Notes: generated from the letters alone by a model not told the origin. Shown: positions 1 to 6,829, counted from the stretch's first letter. The stretch is 10,549 nt of DNA from SZUA-146 sp963922815 (GCA_963922815.1 CAWUKD010000129.1:1-10549), one strand, 5' to 3'. Numbers and translations: made by a program.

Positions 1-39
1 ACGGCAATCAATAACAGAACTGACGCAACCCGAATGCAG

Positions 40-762
40 CTATTCATCCTGATCATCCTTCTGCTGTTTCCAGCATACTTTCTTGCGGCTAAGCGTCTGA
101 GTGCATTCGTAGGGTGAAGGAAGCGGGTCAAACCGGTAGTAGAACCGGTTCAGCGTGTAGGGCGTTGAGGAGTAGGGCGAGGTTACGGTCGTCGCTACAT
201 TAAGTTCCTGCGCGTCCGGAGAAAGGGTCAGGCGGTGCGTAATCGTCAGGCCGTCCGGCAGCGCCACGTGAAAGACCATTTTGTTCCCGTCCCACCCGCA
301 CACTTCTTTACCCAGGGTGGATTCAAACTGCTGGGCCGTGCTGTTATTGAACTCACAGGTCAGCGCAAAATCTTCCTGGCGTTCGACCAGGATCTTTTCG
401 ATATCGTGCTCGATCATCAGCGTATCGGAGCGCGTTATCGAGTCCGCCAGTCGCGCCATGGAGATGATGGGGCCAAGCGAAGGGGACGACGAGGTATAAC
501 CGGGGTTACGCCGGGAGTTTGGCGATGACGCTCCCTGAGATCCCCGATTCAACCGTCGCGCCAGCCGGGTGATATTTTCCTGAATATCCCCACCGCGCGA
601 GTAGTTGCGCTCCCAGGCGCCTGCGTAGTTCACCGGCATAATCGGCGTCTGAATCAAAGGAACGGGCCTGGGTTCAGCTTTTTGCAGGGCACAGCCAGGC
701 AGCAGCACCAGCATTAACGCCAGCACACAAGTAATACCTGTTGAACTCCCGGGACTCCGCAT
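40..762 (-). CDS. Putative outer-membrane lipoprotein of unknown function
   Basis: This encodes a 240-residue protein with a lipoprotein signal peptide: a hydrophobic stretch at residues 10-22 ending in the lipobox L21-P22-G23-C24. Residue +2 after the lipid-carrying cysteine is Ala, which in Gammaproteobacteria favours sorting to the outer membrane. The mature part has a short conserved-looking segment with Trp50 and Tyr54, a Ser/Asn/Arg-rich linker around residues 74-96, and a C-terminal domain (about 110-232) that looks beta-rich. Besides the lipidated Cys24, the mature protein has four cysteines (136, 155, 220, 230), enough for two disulfides. I recognise no named domain. The ATG at 762 lacks a close Shine-Dalgarno; the nearest purine run, GGAAG, is about 14 bases away. 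The start is nevertheless the best one, because it gives a complete signal peptide. It lies downstream of the SnoaL-like gene on the same strand, 169 bases away, so it is probably not tightly co-translated with it. Confidence 0.8.
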   Translation of the reverse strand: MRSPGSSTGITCVLALMLVLLPGCALQKAEPRPVPLIQTPIMPVNYAGAWERNYSRGGDIQENITRLARRLNRGSQGASSPNSRRNPGYTSSSPSLGPIISMARLADSITRSDTLMIEHDIEKILVERQEDFALTCEFNNSTAQQFESTLGKEVCGWDGNKMVFHVALPDGLTITHRLTLSPDAQELNVATTVTSPYSSTPYTLNRFYYRFDPLPSPYECTQTLSRKKVCWKQQKDDQDE

Positions 763-866
763 GGTTTAGATGATTTCTTCCAGTTTTCGTTCCTGAATAG
801 GTTCGAAGTGTGCCACATCAAATAGTTCAACTTTCCGTTATTTATGTGATGTCAGGCTGATGGCAG

Positions 867-886
867 GGGTGCCAACGGTGGCACCC
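867..886 (-). terminator. Stem-loop downstream of the SnoaL-like gene, possible terminator
   Basis: A perfect 8-base stem (GGGTGCCA pairing with TGGCACCC) with a 4-base loop lies 46 bases past the stop of the minus-strand SnoaL-like gene and before the lipoprotein start. No T-run follows the stem on either strand, so it is not a textbook intrinsic terminator. It could stabilise a 3' end or mark a Rho-dependent end. The stem is seen directly; the role is inferred. Confidence 0.35.
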
Positions 887-931
887 GGCAAGAACGGATG
901 GAGTACTGGGCGTGGATCGCGGCGAGCGGGG

Positions 932-1690
932 TTAAAACTTTCCGTTGTTGTTAAGCCAGGCGCTGCGTGGCGCAATTTTTTCGGTCGTGTCCCAGTGTTC
1001 GACGATTTTGCCGTTGGCCAGACGAAACAGATCGTAAAAAGCCGTATGGACACCACCGCGGCGCCCCTCACTGACGCAAAGAACGAAACTGCCTTCGGCC
1101 AGAACCCGGTGAATGGTCTGGTAGGCCAGATGCTGATCATGATCCGCACCGGCGGTAAGCGCCTCCGTCAGCGCTTCGACGCCGTCCGCCAGTCTGGGGT
1201 TATGCTCGACGTAAACGCGGCTATCGACAAATTCCAATAGTTGATCGATACGCCGTCCTATGACCACGGCTTCAACAAAGGACCTGACAAGCTCCCGATT
1301 TTCTTCCGTACGGTGATGATCTACCGCCTCGACTGGCCCATCCACCATAGTGCGGCCAGACTCGTTGGGTCCTAGTCGTTCCTGAATATTGTCCCAGTGT
1401 TCTACCGCCTGACCGCCCTCAAACCGGAAGACTTCGAAACCAATCTTGCGGGTAGCAAAATCGTATTCCGTATGCCCAAACACAAAGTCACCGTCTTCGA
1501 AAGCTCTGACGACATCTACCCTTGGTGAGGTTTTTGACAGACGGGCAAACAGCGCGGCCAGGCCTTCACTGCCTTCATGAGTCTGTGGATTGTGCTGAAT
1601 GTATCTGGCTTCATTGACGTAAGCGACCGGTCCAGGATCACCGGTCTCGATGCTTTTTAGAAGAGCTCGAATGCGATCTTTGTTTTTCAT
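932..1690 (-). CDS. Tandem SnoaL-like (NTF2-fold) domain protein
   Basis: This encodes a 252-residue protein with two copies of a SnoaL-like domain in a row, joined by a linker around residues 104-127. The first half (about 1-103) carries YIQHNP at 30-35 and EHWD at 97-100. The second half (about 128-245) carries YVEHNP at 160-165 and EHWD at 231-234. These paired motifs are characteristic of single-domain SnoaL-like proteins of about 120-140 residues, so this protein is about twice the usual length and looks like an internal duplication and fusion. The NTF2 fold forms a cone that binds small hydrophobic ligands. Family members include polyketide cyclases and many proteins of unknown activity, so no reaction can be assigned. 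There is no signal peptide, so it should be cytoplasmic. No Shine-Dalgarno is evident before the ATG at 1690. It is divergent from the secreted protein gene that starts at 1897. Confidence 0.82.
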   Translation of the reverse strand: MKNKDRIRALLKSIETGDPGPVAYVNEARYIQHNPQTHEGSEGLAALFARLSKTSPRVDVVRAFEDGDFVFGHTEYDFATRKIGFEVFRFEGGQAVEHWDNIQERLGPNESGRTMVDGPVEAVDHHRTEENRELVRSFVEAVVIGRRIDQLLEFVDSRVYVEHNPRLADGVEALTEALTAGADHDQHLAYQTIHRVLAEGSFVLCVSEGRRGGVHTAFYDLFRLANGKIVEHWDTTEKIAPRSAWLNNNGKF

Positions 1691-1883
1691 AGGGCAGAGG
1701 CTGCAAACGTCAGGAGTCTGTCAGTGTACACGGCTGATTATGTGAACCGCCACAGGCAGGTGTCATGACGGCTGGAATCGTTGCGTTATGTTCAGCGCTA
1801 GAGAGCTTAGTCAGCGGGAACCAATTTCGTTAAAACCATTCCAGTGATACTCTGAAGATCGGTCTGTAAGACACATTACAAAA

Positions 1884-1890
1884 AAGGGGA
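1884..1890 (+). promoter_or_regulatory. Ribosome binding site of the secreted Cys-rich protein
   Basis: AAGGGGA, six bases before the ATG at 1897. This is a strong Shine-Dalgarno and fixes that start. I see no convincing -35/-10 pair in the divergent gap 1691-1896. Confidence 0.7.
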
Positions 1891-1896
1891 CGACCG

Positions 1897-3642
1897 ATGC
1901 CGAGTCAAACACGATGTCCAATTGTTATTCTGCTGGCGCTGCTGTGCACGGTTTTATCGGGCTCTCAAACGTATGCACAGGCTGTGACCTGCTCAAACCC
2001 TGACCCGGTCCATTCGCCTATCTGGCAGGCGTTCACGGAATACGTGCAGGACAACTACGTCTCGAAGAGGCCTTACGTAACGGTCGCGGACATGGAATAT
2101 GGCGCTCTGTCATTTGGTCACGCCTACGGCCGGCTCGCGAGCGCGGTGGGTGATGACCCGGTTAAACGCGAAGCGTTCGAATGCGTCGGCGACGTACTTA
2201 GAGAGCGGTTTAGCCTGCGAATAACGGCCTATCGCAGTTTTCAATTTGCCGCCATGGGCGGCGAGGACGCGCGAGTTAAAGAAACGTCCGGCGTCACCGA
2301 CACCAGTCCGCTGCATGTTGTATTCAGCAATGCCTATGCCATAGCCGGGCAAACCAACAGCGGCGGCGGTTCGTCCGGAACCACAGGAGGTGGAACGTCG
2401 ACTTCAACGGGTGGGCAGGGAGGCGGTACCATTATCAAGGCCGACCCGGCGTCCATGTTTGGCACGTCATCAACCGCGCCGAGCGTTGCGGGCGTGAACG
2501 AAATGTGCACCACGGGCGATCGCTGGAGCCTGAGCACCGCACGGGGATATCTGACGGCAGCATCCGTAAAACGAAGCGGATTGAGTGGCACCTGCGTCAA
2601 GAGCAACTGGACCACCTGTCGCGCGATCGAGAACGACCTTTTGGAAGCGCGGGATCATATCTTCCAGGTTTTCGACCAGAATCACGACGGCATCGCCAAC
2701 TGTCGTTTATGCAACTATGGCGCGGCGCAGAGCATGGCCAAAGAGCTCATTGACTGGGAAAAATGGCTGCATGCCAACTATTACAACGCCTCCGGACTCT
2801 CCACCATCTACTACACCATTGGCGACAACAGCACGGACCCGCTGTGCAAACTACCCGTGCCAACCACCGCGGCCAGCAGTGCCGGTAGTGCAACGGGCAG
2901 CGGCGCGGCAAGCGCAGGCGCGGCCGCGACGTCAGCAAACCCGTCGGCCTTGCACGCCTGCGCCGATTCCAGTGTGCCTGCAGTTGCCAGGTGGAAGTTT
3001 TACCGAACCGCGCTGGGTGGTGGTGGAACGTCCTATGCTGAAAAGGACGGCATGATTTGCTACGGCAGGAACACCTACTGGACCTACGCCGGGTCGATGG
3101 AGGAATACAAGTGTGTCGACAGCTGGCAGGACTGCAAACGCTCGGCAGCCGCTCCCTATACGTACACCAACGTTAAGACTGACGGCGGTGTGACCACCTA
3201 CGAATACGAAGGAGGCTGGGGAGTACGCACTCCAGAGGAAGGCGCGGCTCCAGTCTCAAACACACCCCAGCCCGTCAACACGTCCTCCAATGAGCCTTCA
3301 GACGATCAGATCGCGCAGCAAGGCTCGGAAAACTGTGCCAGTGCCAATCTGAAGCAGGGCAAGGAGTGGGCCGTGGCGACCAACTTTAGCTATAGCCGCT
3401 ATTACCTCCACAATGGCTACCTGTGTGCCGCTGGGGGCGGGTCTGTCCTGAAGGTGGATGGCACCCGGATTCGAGGGTATGTGTGTGCCGACAAAGACTG
3501 GCAATCGTGTAAACGAAACACCCGGTATGACGCTGAAGTCCAGGGCGCGCCGGAGCGCTCGGAACTGGGCGGTAAGCCCATGTTCAAACAAAAATTCAAA
3601 TGGGAAGGCATGGTTCCCCGTGACGTCTATATTGAGCGATAG
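1897..3642 (+). CDS. Secreted cysteine-rich protein with duplicated C-terminal module
   Basis: This encodes 581 residues and is not recognised as a named family. A Sec signal peptide (hydrophobic core about 8-20) has a likely cleavage after AQA at 27-29. An N-terminal region (30-150) is followed by a Gly/Ser/Thr-rich linker (about 154-178), a middle domain (about 200-320), an Ala/Ser/Gly-rich linker (about 323-350) and two related C-terminal modules. Module A uses C355, W366, C388, C406, W410 and C413. Module B uses C480, W491, C510, C530, W535 and C538. The spacings are similar, and both end in WxxCKR after an aromatic-rich segment. A degenerate third copy may be C204...C233-W238-C241-R. The middle domain has a DxNxDG loop at 260-265 followed by C269 and C272, resembling calcium-binding EF-hand or thrombospondin type-3 loops. 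The even Cys pattern suggests disulfides formed in the periplasm or outside the cell. It probably acts at the surface or in the medium. The role is unknown, and no neighbour explains it. Confidence 0.82.
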   Translation: MPSQTRCPIVILLALLCTVLSGSQTYAQAVTCSNPDPVHSPIWQAFTEYVQDNYVSKRPYVTVADMEYGALSFGHAYGRLASAVGDDPVKREAFECVGDVLRERFSLRITAYRSFQFAAMGGEDARVKETSGVTDTSPLHVVFSNAYAIAGQTNSGGGSSGTTGGGTSTSTGGQGGGTIIKADPASMFGTSSTAPSVAGVNEMCTTGDRWSLSTARGYLTAASVKRSGLSGTCVKSNWTTCRAIENDLLEARDHIFQVFDQNHDGIANCRLCNYGAAQSMAKELIDWEKWLHANYYNASGLSTIYYTIGDNSTDPLCKLPVPTTAASSAGSATGSGAASAGAAATSANPSALHACADSSVPAVARWKFYRTALGGGGTSYAEKDGMICYGRNTYWTYAGSMEEYKCVDSWQDCKRSAAAPYTYTNVKTDGGVTTYEYEGGWGVRTPEEGAAPVSNTPQPVNTSSNEPSDDQIAQQGSENCASANLKQGKEWAVATNFSYSRYYLHNGYLCAAGGGSVLKVDGTRIRGYVCADKDWQSCKRNTRYDAEVQGAPERSELGGKPMFKQKFKWEGMVPRDVYIER

Positions 3643-3942
3643 GCGCTGAGTCGGAAGCGGCGGATCGCATCGCGGGGCCATGCCAGACGTTCTGGTATCA
3701 CAGGCAGCTCATTGGGTAAGGCAGAAATCACATCAGCCTAAATATTCTAATATTAACAATGGATAATAGGCCATACTCAATGTGAATTAGCTTAATAACT
3801 ACAACCAAAACAACCAATAACCAGCCTGCCATTTGACCGTAATCCACGGCGATAATGCCTGGGGAGATCAAGGTTCAGCCTGGCCACGTCGCTGGAAAGG
3901 CTCTTCTACTATATTTGGACACCACTAATACCAGTCTGGCTG
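3643..3942 (+). other. Intergenic region upstream of the GntR gene
   Basis: About 300 bases without a credible gene; an ATG at 3759 opens only an 8-codon frame with no ribosome site. It holds a small hairpin (CCAGA-CGT-TCTGG, 3683-3695), an AT-rich stretch (about 3735-3815) containing the inverted repeat AATATT-CT-AATATT (3741-3754), and a TATATT at 3910-3915 that could be a -10 but has no good -35. ACCAG-TCTGG-CTGGT at 3930-3944 is a further short inverted repeat just before the operator-like palindrome. The regulator's promoter most likely lies in the right half of this gap, but I cannot place it. Confidence 0.5.
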
Positions 3943-3956
3943 GTGGCAAAGTTATC

Positions 3957-3974
3957 AAGTTGTCTTGACAACTT
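3957..3974. promoter_or_regulatory. Putative GntR (HutC-type) operator
   Basis: AAGTTGTCTTGACAACTT is a perfect inverted repeat: 8-base arms AAGTTGTC and GACAACTT around TT. GntR-family regulators of the HutC subfamily, including DasR, bind palindromes of the form GT-M-TA-K-AC with outer symmetric arms. The core here, GTCTTGAC, differs from that form at one position, and the outer arms resemble DasR-type sites (AnTGGTCTAGACCAnT). The site ends 25 bases before the preferred start of the GntR/UTRA gene at 4000, the usual place for an autoregulatory operator. It also contains TTGACA (3965-3970), but no matching -10 is seen downstream at the right spacing. The palindrome and position are seen directly; binding by the adjacent regulator is inferred. 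Confidence 0.65.
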
Positions 3975-3999
3975 ACACCCAATGCCACAGCATACATCC

Positions 4000-4737
4000 A
4001 TGAGCTCTTTGGACGCCAAATCACCGATTCCTCTCTACTATCAGTTGGCCGAGGCATTAATTGCCCAGATTGAGGACGGAGAGTATCCGGTCGGTAGTCG
4101 CATACCGTCCGAACCTGAGCTGTCGCGGCGATATCACATTGGTCGCCCTACGGTCAGGCAGGCCACGGACATGCTGGTCCAGCAGCATCGCGTTGAACGG
4201 CGCCGGGGCTCGGGTACCTATGTCATTGCGGCGCCGGAATCACTGGACGTGCTGTCACTGGCCGGCACCATGGCTTCTCTTGAGAAGGCGGAAGGCGCCA
4301 GCACAACGACCATTATTGAAGATCTGCGGCGCTGTCGGTTCGAGTCAGAAGGCCAGGAACATCCACTTTCCGGTACCGACACCTGGTTCTTACGGCGACT
4401 ATCGAGTATTGAACAAACTCCCGTTTTGCTGGAAGCGCTGTGGCTCAGCGTCGACCGATTTCCCGGACTCAACACCAGGTCGCTGGCAGGGCAATCCTTA
4501 TCAACGCTTGCGTCCGAGCAGTTCGGGTTGCAGGCGACTTCAGCCGACCAGTCGTTCAGCATCGCTACCGCCAGCAAACAGGAGGCTGACTGGTTAGAGG
4601 TGCAACCGGGCGAGCCGCTGCTGCGGGTAAAACGACACGTACACTTCCCGGCTGCACCGCATGCGGTTTACTCGGAGCTGACCTGCAGCACGAAACAGTT
4701 CGAATTCTGCCAGTCCATTGTCGTTAGCAGCGACTGA
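4000..4737 (+). CDS. GntR-family transcriptional regulator with UTRA domain (HutC subfamily)
   Basis: From the ATG at 4000 this encodes 245 residues, a normal length for HutC-type regulators. Residues about 9-77 form the GntR winged helix-turn-helix: PLYYQLAEAL at the start, RIPSEPELSRRY, then the recognition-helix segment RPTVRQA at 49-55, closing with the wing motif RRGSGTYV at 68-75. Residues about 95-239 form the UTRA effector domain, ending in the typical LLRVKRHVH...YSELTC pattern; UTRA domains bind small metabolites and release the protein from DNA. The frame is open back to a GTG at 3943, with another ATG at 3982, but the operator palindrome at 3957-3974 and the fit to the family favour 4000. 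None of these starts has a clear Shine-Dalgarno. trpB follows after 42 bases on the same strand, so the regulator probably controls itself and trpBA. The effector cannot be read from the sequence; tryptophan, indole or a precursor are guesses. Confidence 0.9.
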   Translation: MSSLDAKSPIPLYYQLAEALIAQIEDGEYPVGSRIPSEPELSRRYHIGRPTVRQATDMLVQQHRVERRRGSGTYVIAAPESLDVLSLAGTMASLEKAEGASTTTIIEDLRRCRFESEGQEHPLSGTDTWFLRRLSSIEQTPVLLEALWLSVDRFPGLNTRSLAGQSLSTLASEQFGLQATSADQSFSIATASKQEADWLEVQPGEPLLRVKRHVHFPAAPHAVYSELTCSTKQFEFCQSIVVSSD

Positions 4738-4748
4738 TCATAAATTAC

Positions 4749-4764
4749 ATATATTATAATATAT
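4749..4764. promoter_or_regulatory. AT-rich palindrome immediately before the trpB ribosome site
   Basis: ATATATTATAATATAT is a perfect 16-base palindrome filling most of the 42-base gap between the regulator and trpB. As RNA it can form a weak six-pair A-U hairpin with a UAUA loop, ending two bases before the trpB Shine-Dalgarno. As DNA it contains TATAAT (4755-4760), but no recognisable -35 lies 15-19 bases upstream. It could be an internal promoter element, a protein site or a translation-modulating hairpin. Only the symmetry is certain. Confidence 0.4.
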
Positions 4765-4765
4765 T

Positions 4766-4770
4766 AGAGG
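4766..4770 (+). promoter_or_regulatory. trpB ribosome binding site
   Basis: AGAGG nine bases before the trpB ATG at 4780. It abuts the AT-rich palindrome. Confidence 0.65.
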
Positions 4771-4779
4771 CTTTTCTTA

Positions 4780-6039
4780 ATGTATAAACCCGTTGCCGAC
4801 AGCGGCTATTTTGGAGATTTTGGGGGATCGTTTATCCCGGAAATACTGGTTGCCACGTTCGAGCAGCTGGTAGATGCCTATCAGGAAGCCAGATCGGATC
4901 CCCAGTTCTGGGCTGAATACCTGAAGCTGATGTCGACGTATTCGTGCCGGGCAACGCCGCTCACGTACGCCGACAATCTGACCCGGCATTTTGGCGGTGC
5001 GCGCATCTACATTAAGCGGGAAGACCTGAATCATACCGGTGCCCACAAAGCCAACAATGTCATGGGCCAGGGGCTGTTGATCAAGCGGATGGGCAAGACT
5101 CGCGTCATTGCCGAAACCGGGGCCGGGCAGCACGGTGTCGCAACGGCTACGATGGCGGCCAAGTTTGGCTTTGACTGCACCATCTACATGGGCGAGATTG
5201 ACGTTGAACGCCAGCGGCCCAACGTGTTCTGGATGGAACAGATGGGCGCCGAAGTCATACCGGTCACAGAAGGCACGCGAACGCTAAAAGACGCGATTAA
5301 TGAATCGTTCCGCGACTGGGTGACCAACATGGACAACACGCACTATGCGCTCGGCACCGCGTGTGGTCCGCATCCCTTTCCCGAAATGGTGGCCTGGTTT
5401 CAGTCAGTGATCGGAACCGAAGCCCGCGAACAGATTTTGTCCGAACACGGCAAACTGCCGAAGAGAATCTATTCCTGCGTGGGCGGAGGCTCCAACGCCA
5501 TGGGCATGTTCAGCGGCTTTATTGAAGATGAGGACGTCGATTTGATTGGGGTGGAAGCCGGAGGCAAAGGGGTTAATTCGGGGGCTCATGCCGCTCGTCT
5601 TGCGTCGGACGATGCAAGTATCGGCGTTGCACAAGGTTATAAAACCTACTTTCTCCAGAACAACGACGGCCAGATGAATGAAACCCACAGCGTGGCCGCA
5701 GGCCTTGACTATGTCGGCGTTTCTCCCATTCTGGCGGATCTGAGTGAAACCGGAAGAGTGCGGTTCGAGGCCGCCACCGATACGGAGGTCGTGGAAGCCC
5801 TGTCGCTGACGGTTAAGAAGGAGGGACTGATACCGGCACTGGAATCGGCTCATGCGTTTGCCCAGGCGTTTAAAGAGGCGCCGGAGCTGTCTAAAGATGA
5901 CGCCATTATCATTAATCTTTCCGGGCGTGGTGACAAAGATATTTTCACGATTGCAGACGCGCTCGATGATGATAAGTGGAAGCAGTTTATCTGCGGTAAA
6001 GCCGAACAATACGAACGTGCTGGCAGGAATTCACAATGA
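4780..6039 (+). CDS. trpB: Tryptophan synthase beta chain
   Basis: This encodes a 419-residue PLP enzyme that condenses indole with L-serine to give L-tryptophan, the last step of the pathway, normally in an alpha2-beta2 complex with TrpA. Family residues are visible throughout: the PLP lysine K90 in HTGAHKANN, the catalytic glutamate E112 in AETGAGQHG, the phosphate-binding loop GGGSNA at 235-240, D310 in GLDY, E355 in PALESAH, and S381 in SGRGDKD. K170 in TLKDA corresponds to the beta residue that makes the inter-subunit salt bridge with TrpA. This is the TrpB1 type, the TrpA-dependent form. It diverges from the enterobacterial sequence in places: after GLDY the usual PxxGPxH pattern is replaced by VGVSPIL, and the C-terminus runs on about 30 residues past SGRGDKD with a charged tail. 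It overlaps trpA by four bases (ATGA), which implies translational coupling. Confidence 0.96.
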   Translation: MYKPVADSGYFGDFGGSFIPEILVATFEQLVDAYQEARSDPQFWAEYLKLMSTYSCRATPLTYADNLTRHFGGARIYIKREDLNHTGAHKANNVMGQGLLIKRMGKTRVIAETGAGQHGVATATMAAKFGFDCTIYMGEIDVERQRPNVFWMEQMGAEVIPVTEGTRTLKDAINESFRDWVTNMDNTHYALGTACGPHPFPEMVAWFQSVIGTEAREQILSEHGKLPKRIYSCVGGGSNAMGMFSGFIEDEDVDLIGVEAGGKGVNSGAHAARLASDDASIGVAQGYKTYFLQNNDGQMNETHSVAAGLDYVGVSPILADLSETGRVRFEAATDTEVVEALSLTVKKEGLIPALESAHAFAQAFKEAPELSKDDAIIINLSGRGDKDIFTIADALDDDKWKQFICGKAEQYERAGRNSQ

Positions 6040-6821
6040 ACCGTAATAACAACAAACTCGAAGCCAGTATCCGCGACAAGCTAAAGCAAAAGGACCTGCT
6101 GCTGATGACGCATATCGTCATGGGCTATCCGAGCTTTGATGACTCACTCAAACTCGTGGAAACCATGGTGGAAAGCGGCGTCGACCTGATGGAGCTGCAA
6201 ATTCCGTTCTCGGAACCGACGGCTGACGGGCCAGTAATTCTAAGGGCAAACCAGCGCGCCCTTGACGATGGCTCCACGGTAGAACGCTGTTTGCAGTTTG
6301 CCGAAGAAGTCGCCAGGCGATTCGATATTCCATTTCTGATCATGACGTACTACAACATCTTGTATAAGTACGGGGTAGATGCGTTTGCTCAGCGGATTGC
6401 TGACGCCGGATTATACGGCGCAATCATCCCCGACGTTCCGCCTGAAGAGGCCGGCGAGTATCTGGCAGCGATGAACGCGCATGACTTGTCGCCGATATTT
6501 ATTTACACACCGACGACCAGTCCGGAACGCATGAAACTAATATCCAGCCTTGGTAGCGGCATGATCTACTGTGCGGCCAGACGCGGCGTGACCGGAGCGA
6601 CAACGCACTTTGACAGCGGACTGGAAAATTATCTGGCGAGCTGTCGAGAGTCGACCGACTTGCCGATAGGCGTTGGGTTCGGCGTTAAGGACAAAGAGGA
6701 TATCGAGTTTTTACGTGGCCGTGCTGATATTGCGGTGATCGGATCCCAGACGATTAAAATCGTCGAAGAGCACGGCACGGAAGCGGCGCGAGAATTCTTG
6801 AGTGGGCTGAGCACGAGCTAG
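6036..6821 (+). CDS. trpA: Tryptophan synthase alpha chain, divergent active-site loop
   Basis: This encodes a 261-residue TIM-barrel enzyme that cleaves indole-3-glycerol phosphate into indole and glyceraldehyde-3-phosphate and passes indole to TrpB. The catalytic residues are present: E53 (E. coli E49) and D64 (E. coli D60) in the segment MELQIPFSEPTADGP, and the loop-6 threonine T186 (E. coli T183) in GVTG. The phosphate-binding glycines and serine are in GFG (214-216) and GS (236-237). It is unusual in loop 2: the common ELGIPFSDP reads ELQIPFSEP, so G51 is Q55 and D56 is E60 in this protein. In Salmonella, D56 pairs with beta K167, and here the charge is kept as Glu with the partner Lys present in TrpB. 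The start overlaps the trpB stop, and AGGA at 6025-6028 serves as its ribosome site. No clear U-tract terminator follows. Confidence 0.95.
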   Translation: MNRNNNKLEASIRDKLKQKDLLLMTHIVMGYPSFDDSLKLVETMVESGVDLMELQIPFSEPTADGPVILRANQRALDDGSTVERCLQFAEEVARRFDIPFLIMTYYNILYKYGVDAFAQRIADAGLYGAIIPDVPPEEAGEYLAAMNAHDLSPIFIYTPTTSPERMKLISSLGSGMIYCAARRGVTGATTHFDSGLENYLASCRESTDLPIGVGFGVKDKEDIEFLRGRADIAVIGSQTIKIVEEHGTEAAREFLSGLSTS

Positions 6822-6829
6822 ATGCCGGA

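Noticed and set aside
3759..3785. Possible trp leader peptide upstream of the regulator
   Set aside because: The 8-codon frame has no tryptophan codon, no ribosome site and no following attenuator-like stem-loops.
3965..3970. TTGACA inside the operator palindrome as a -35 box
   Set aside because: No -10-like hexamer is found 16-18 bases downstream, and the transcript would begin at or after the likely start codon.
3943..3999. N-terminal extension of the GntR protein from the GTG at 3943
   Set aside because: It would place the operator palindrome inside the gene, has no ribosome site, and adds residues that GntR proteins lack before the DNA-binding domain.
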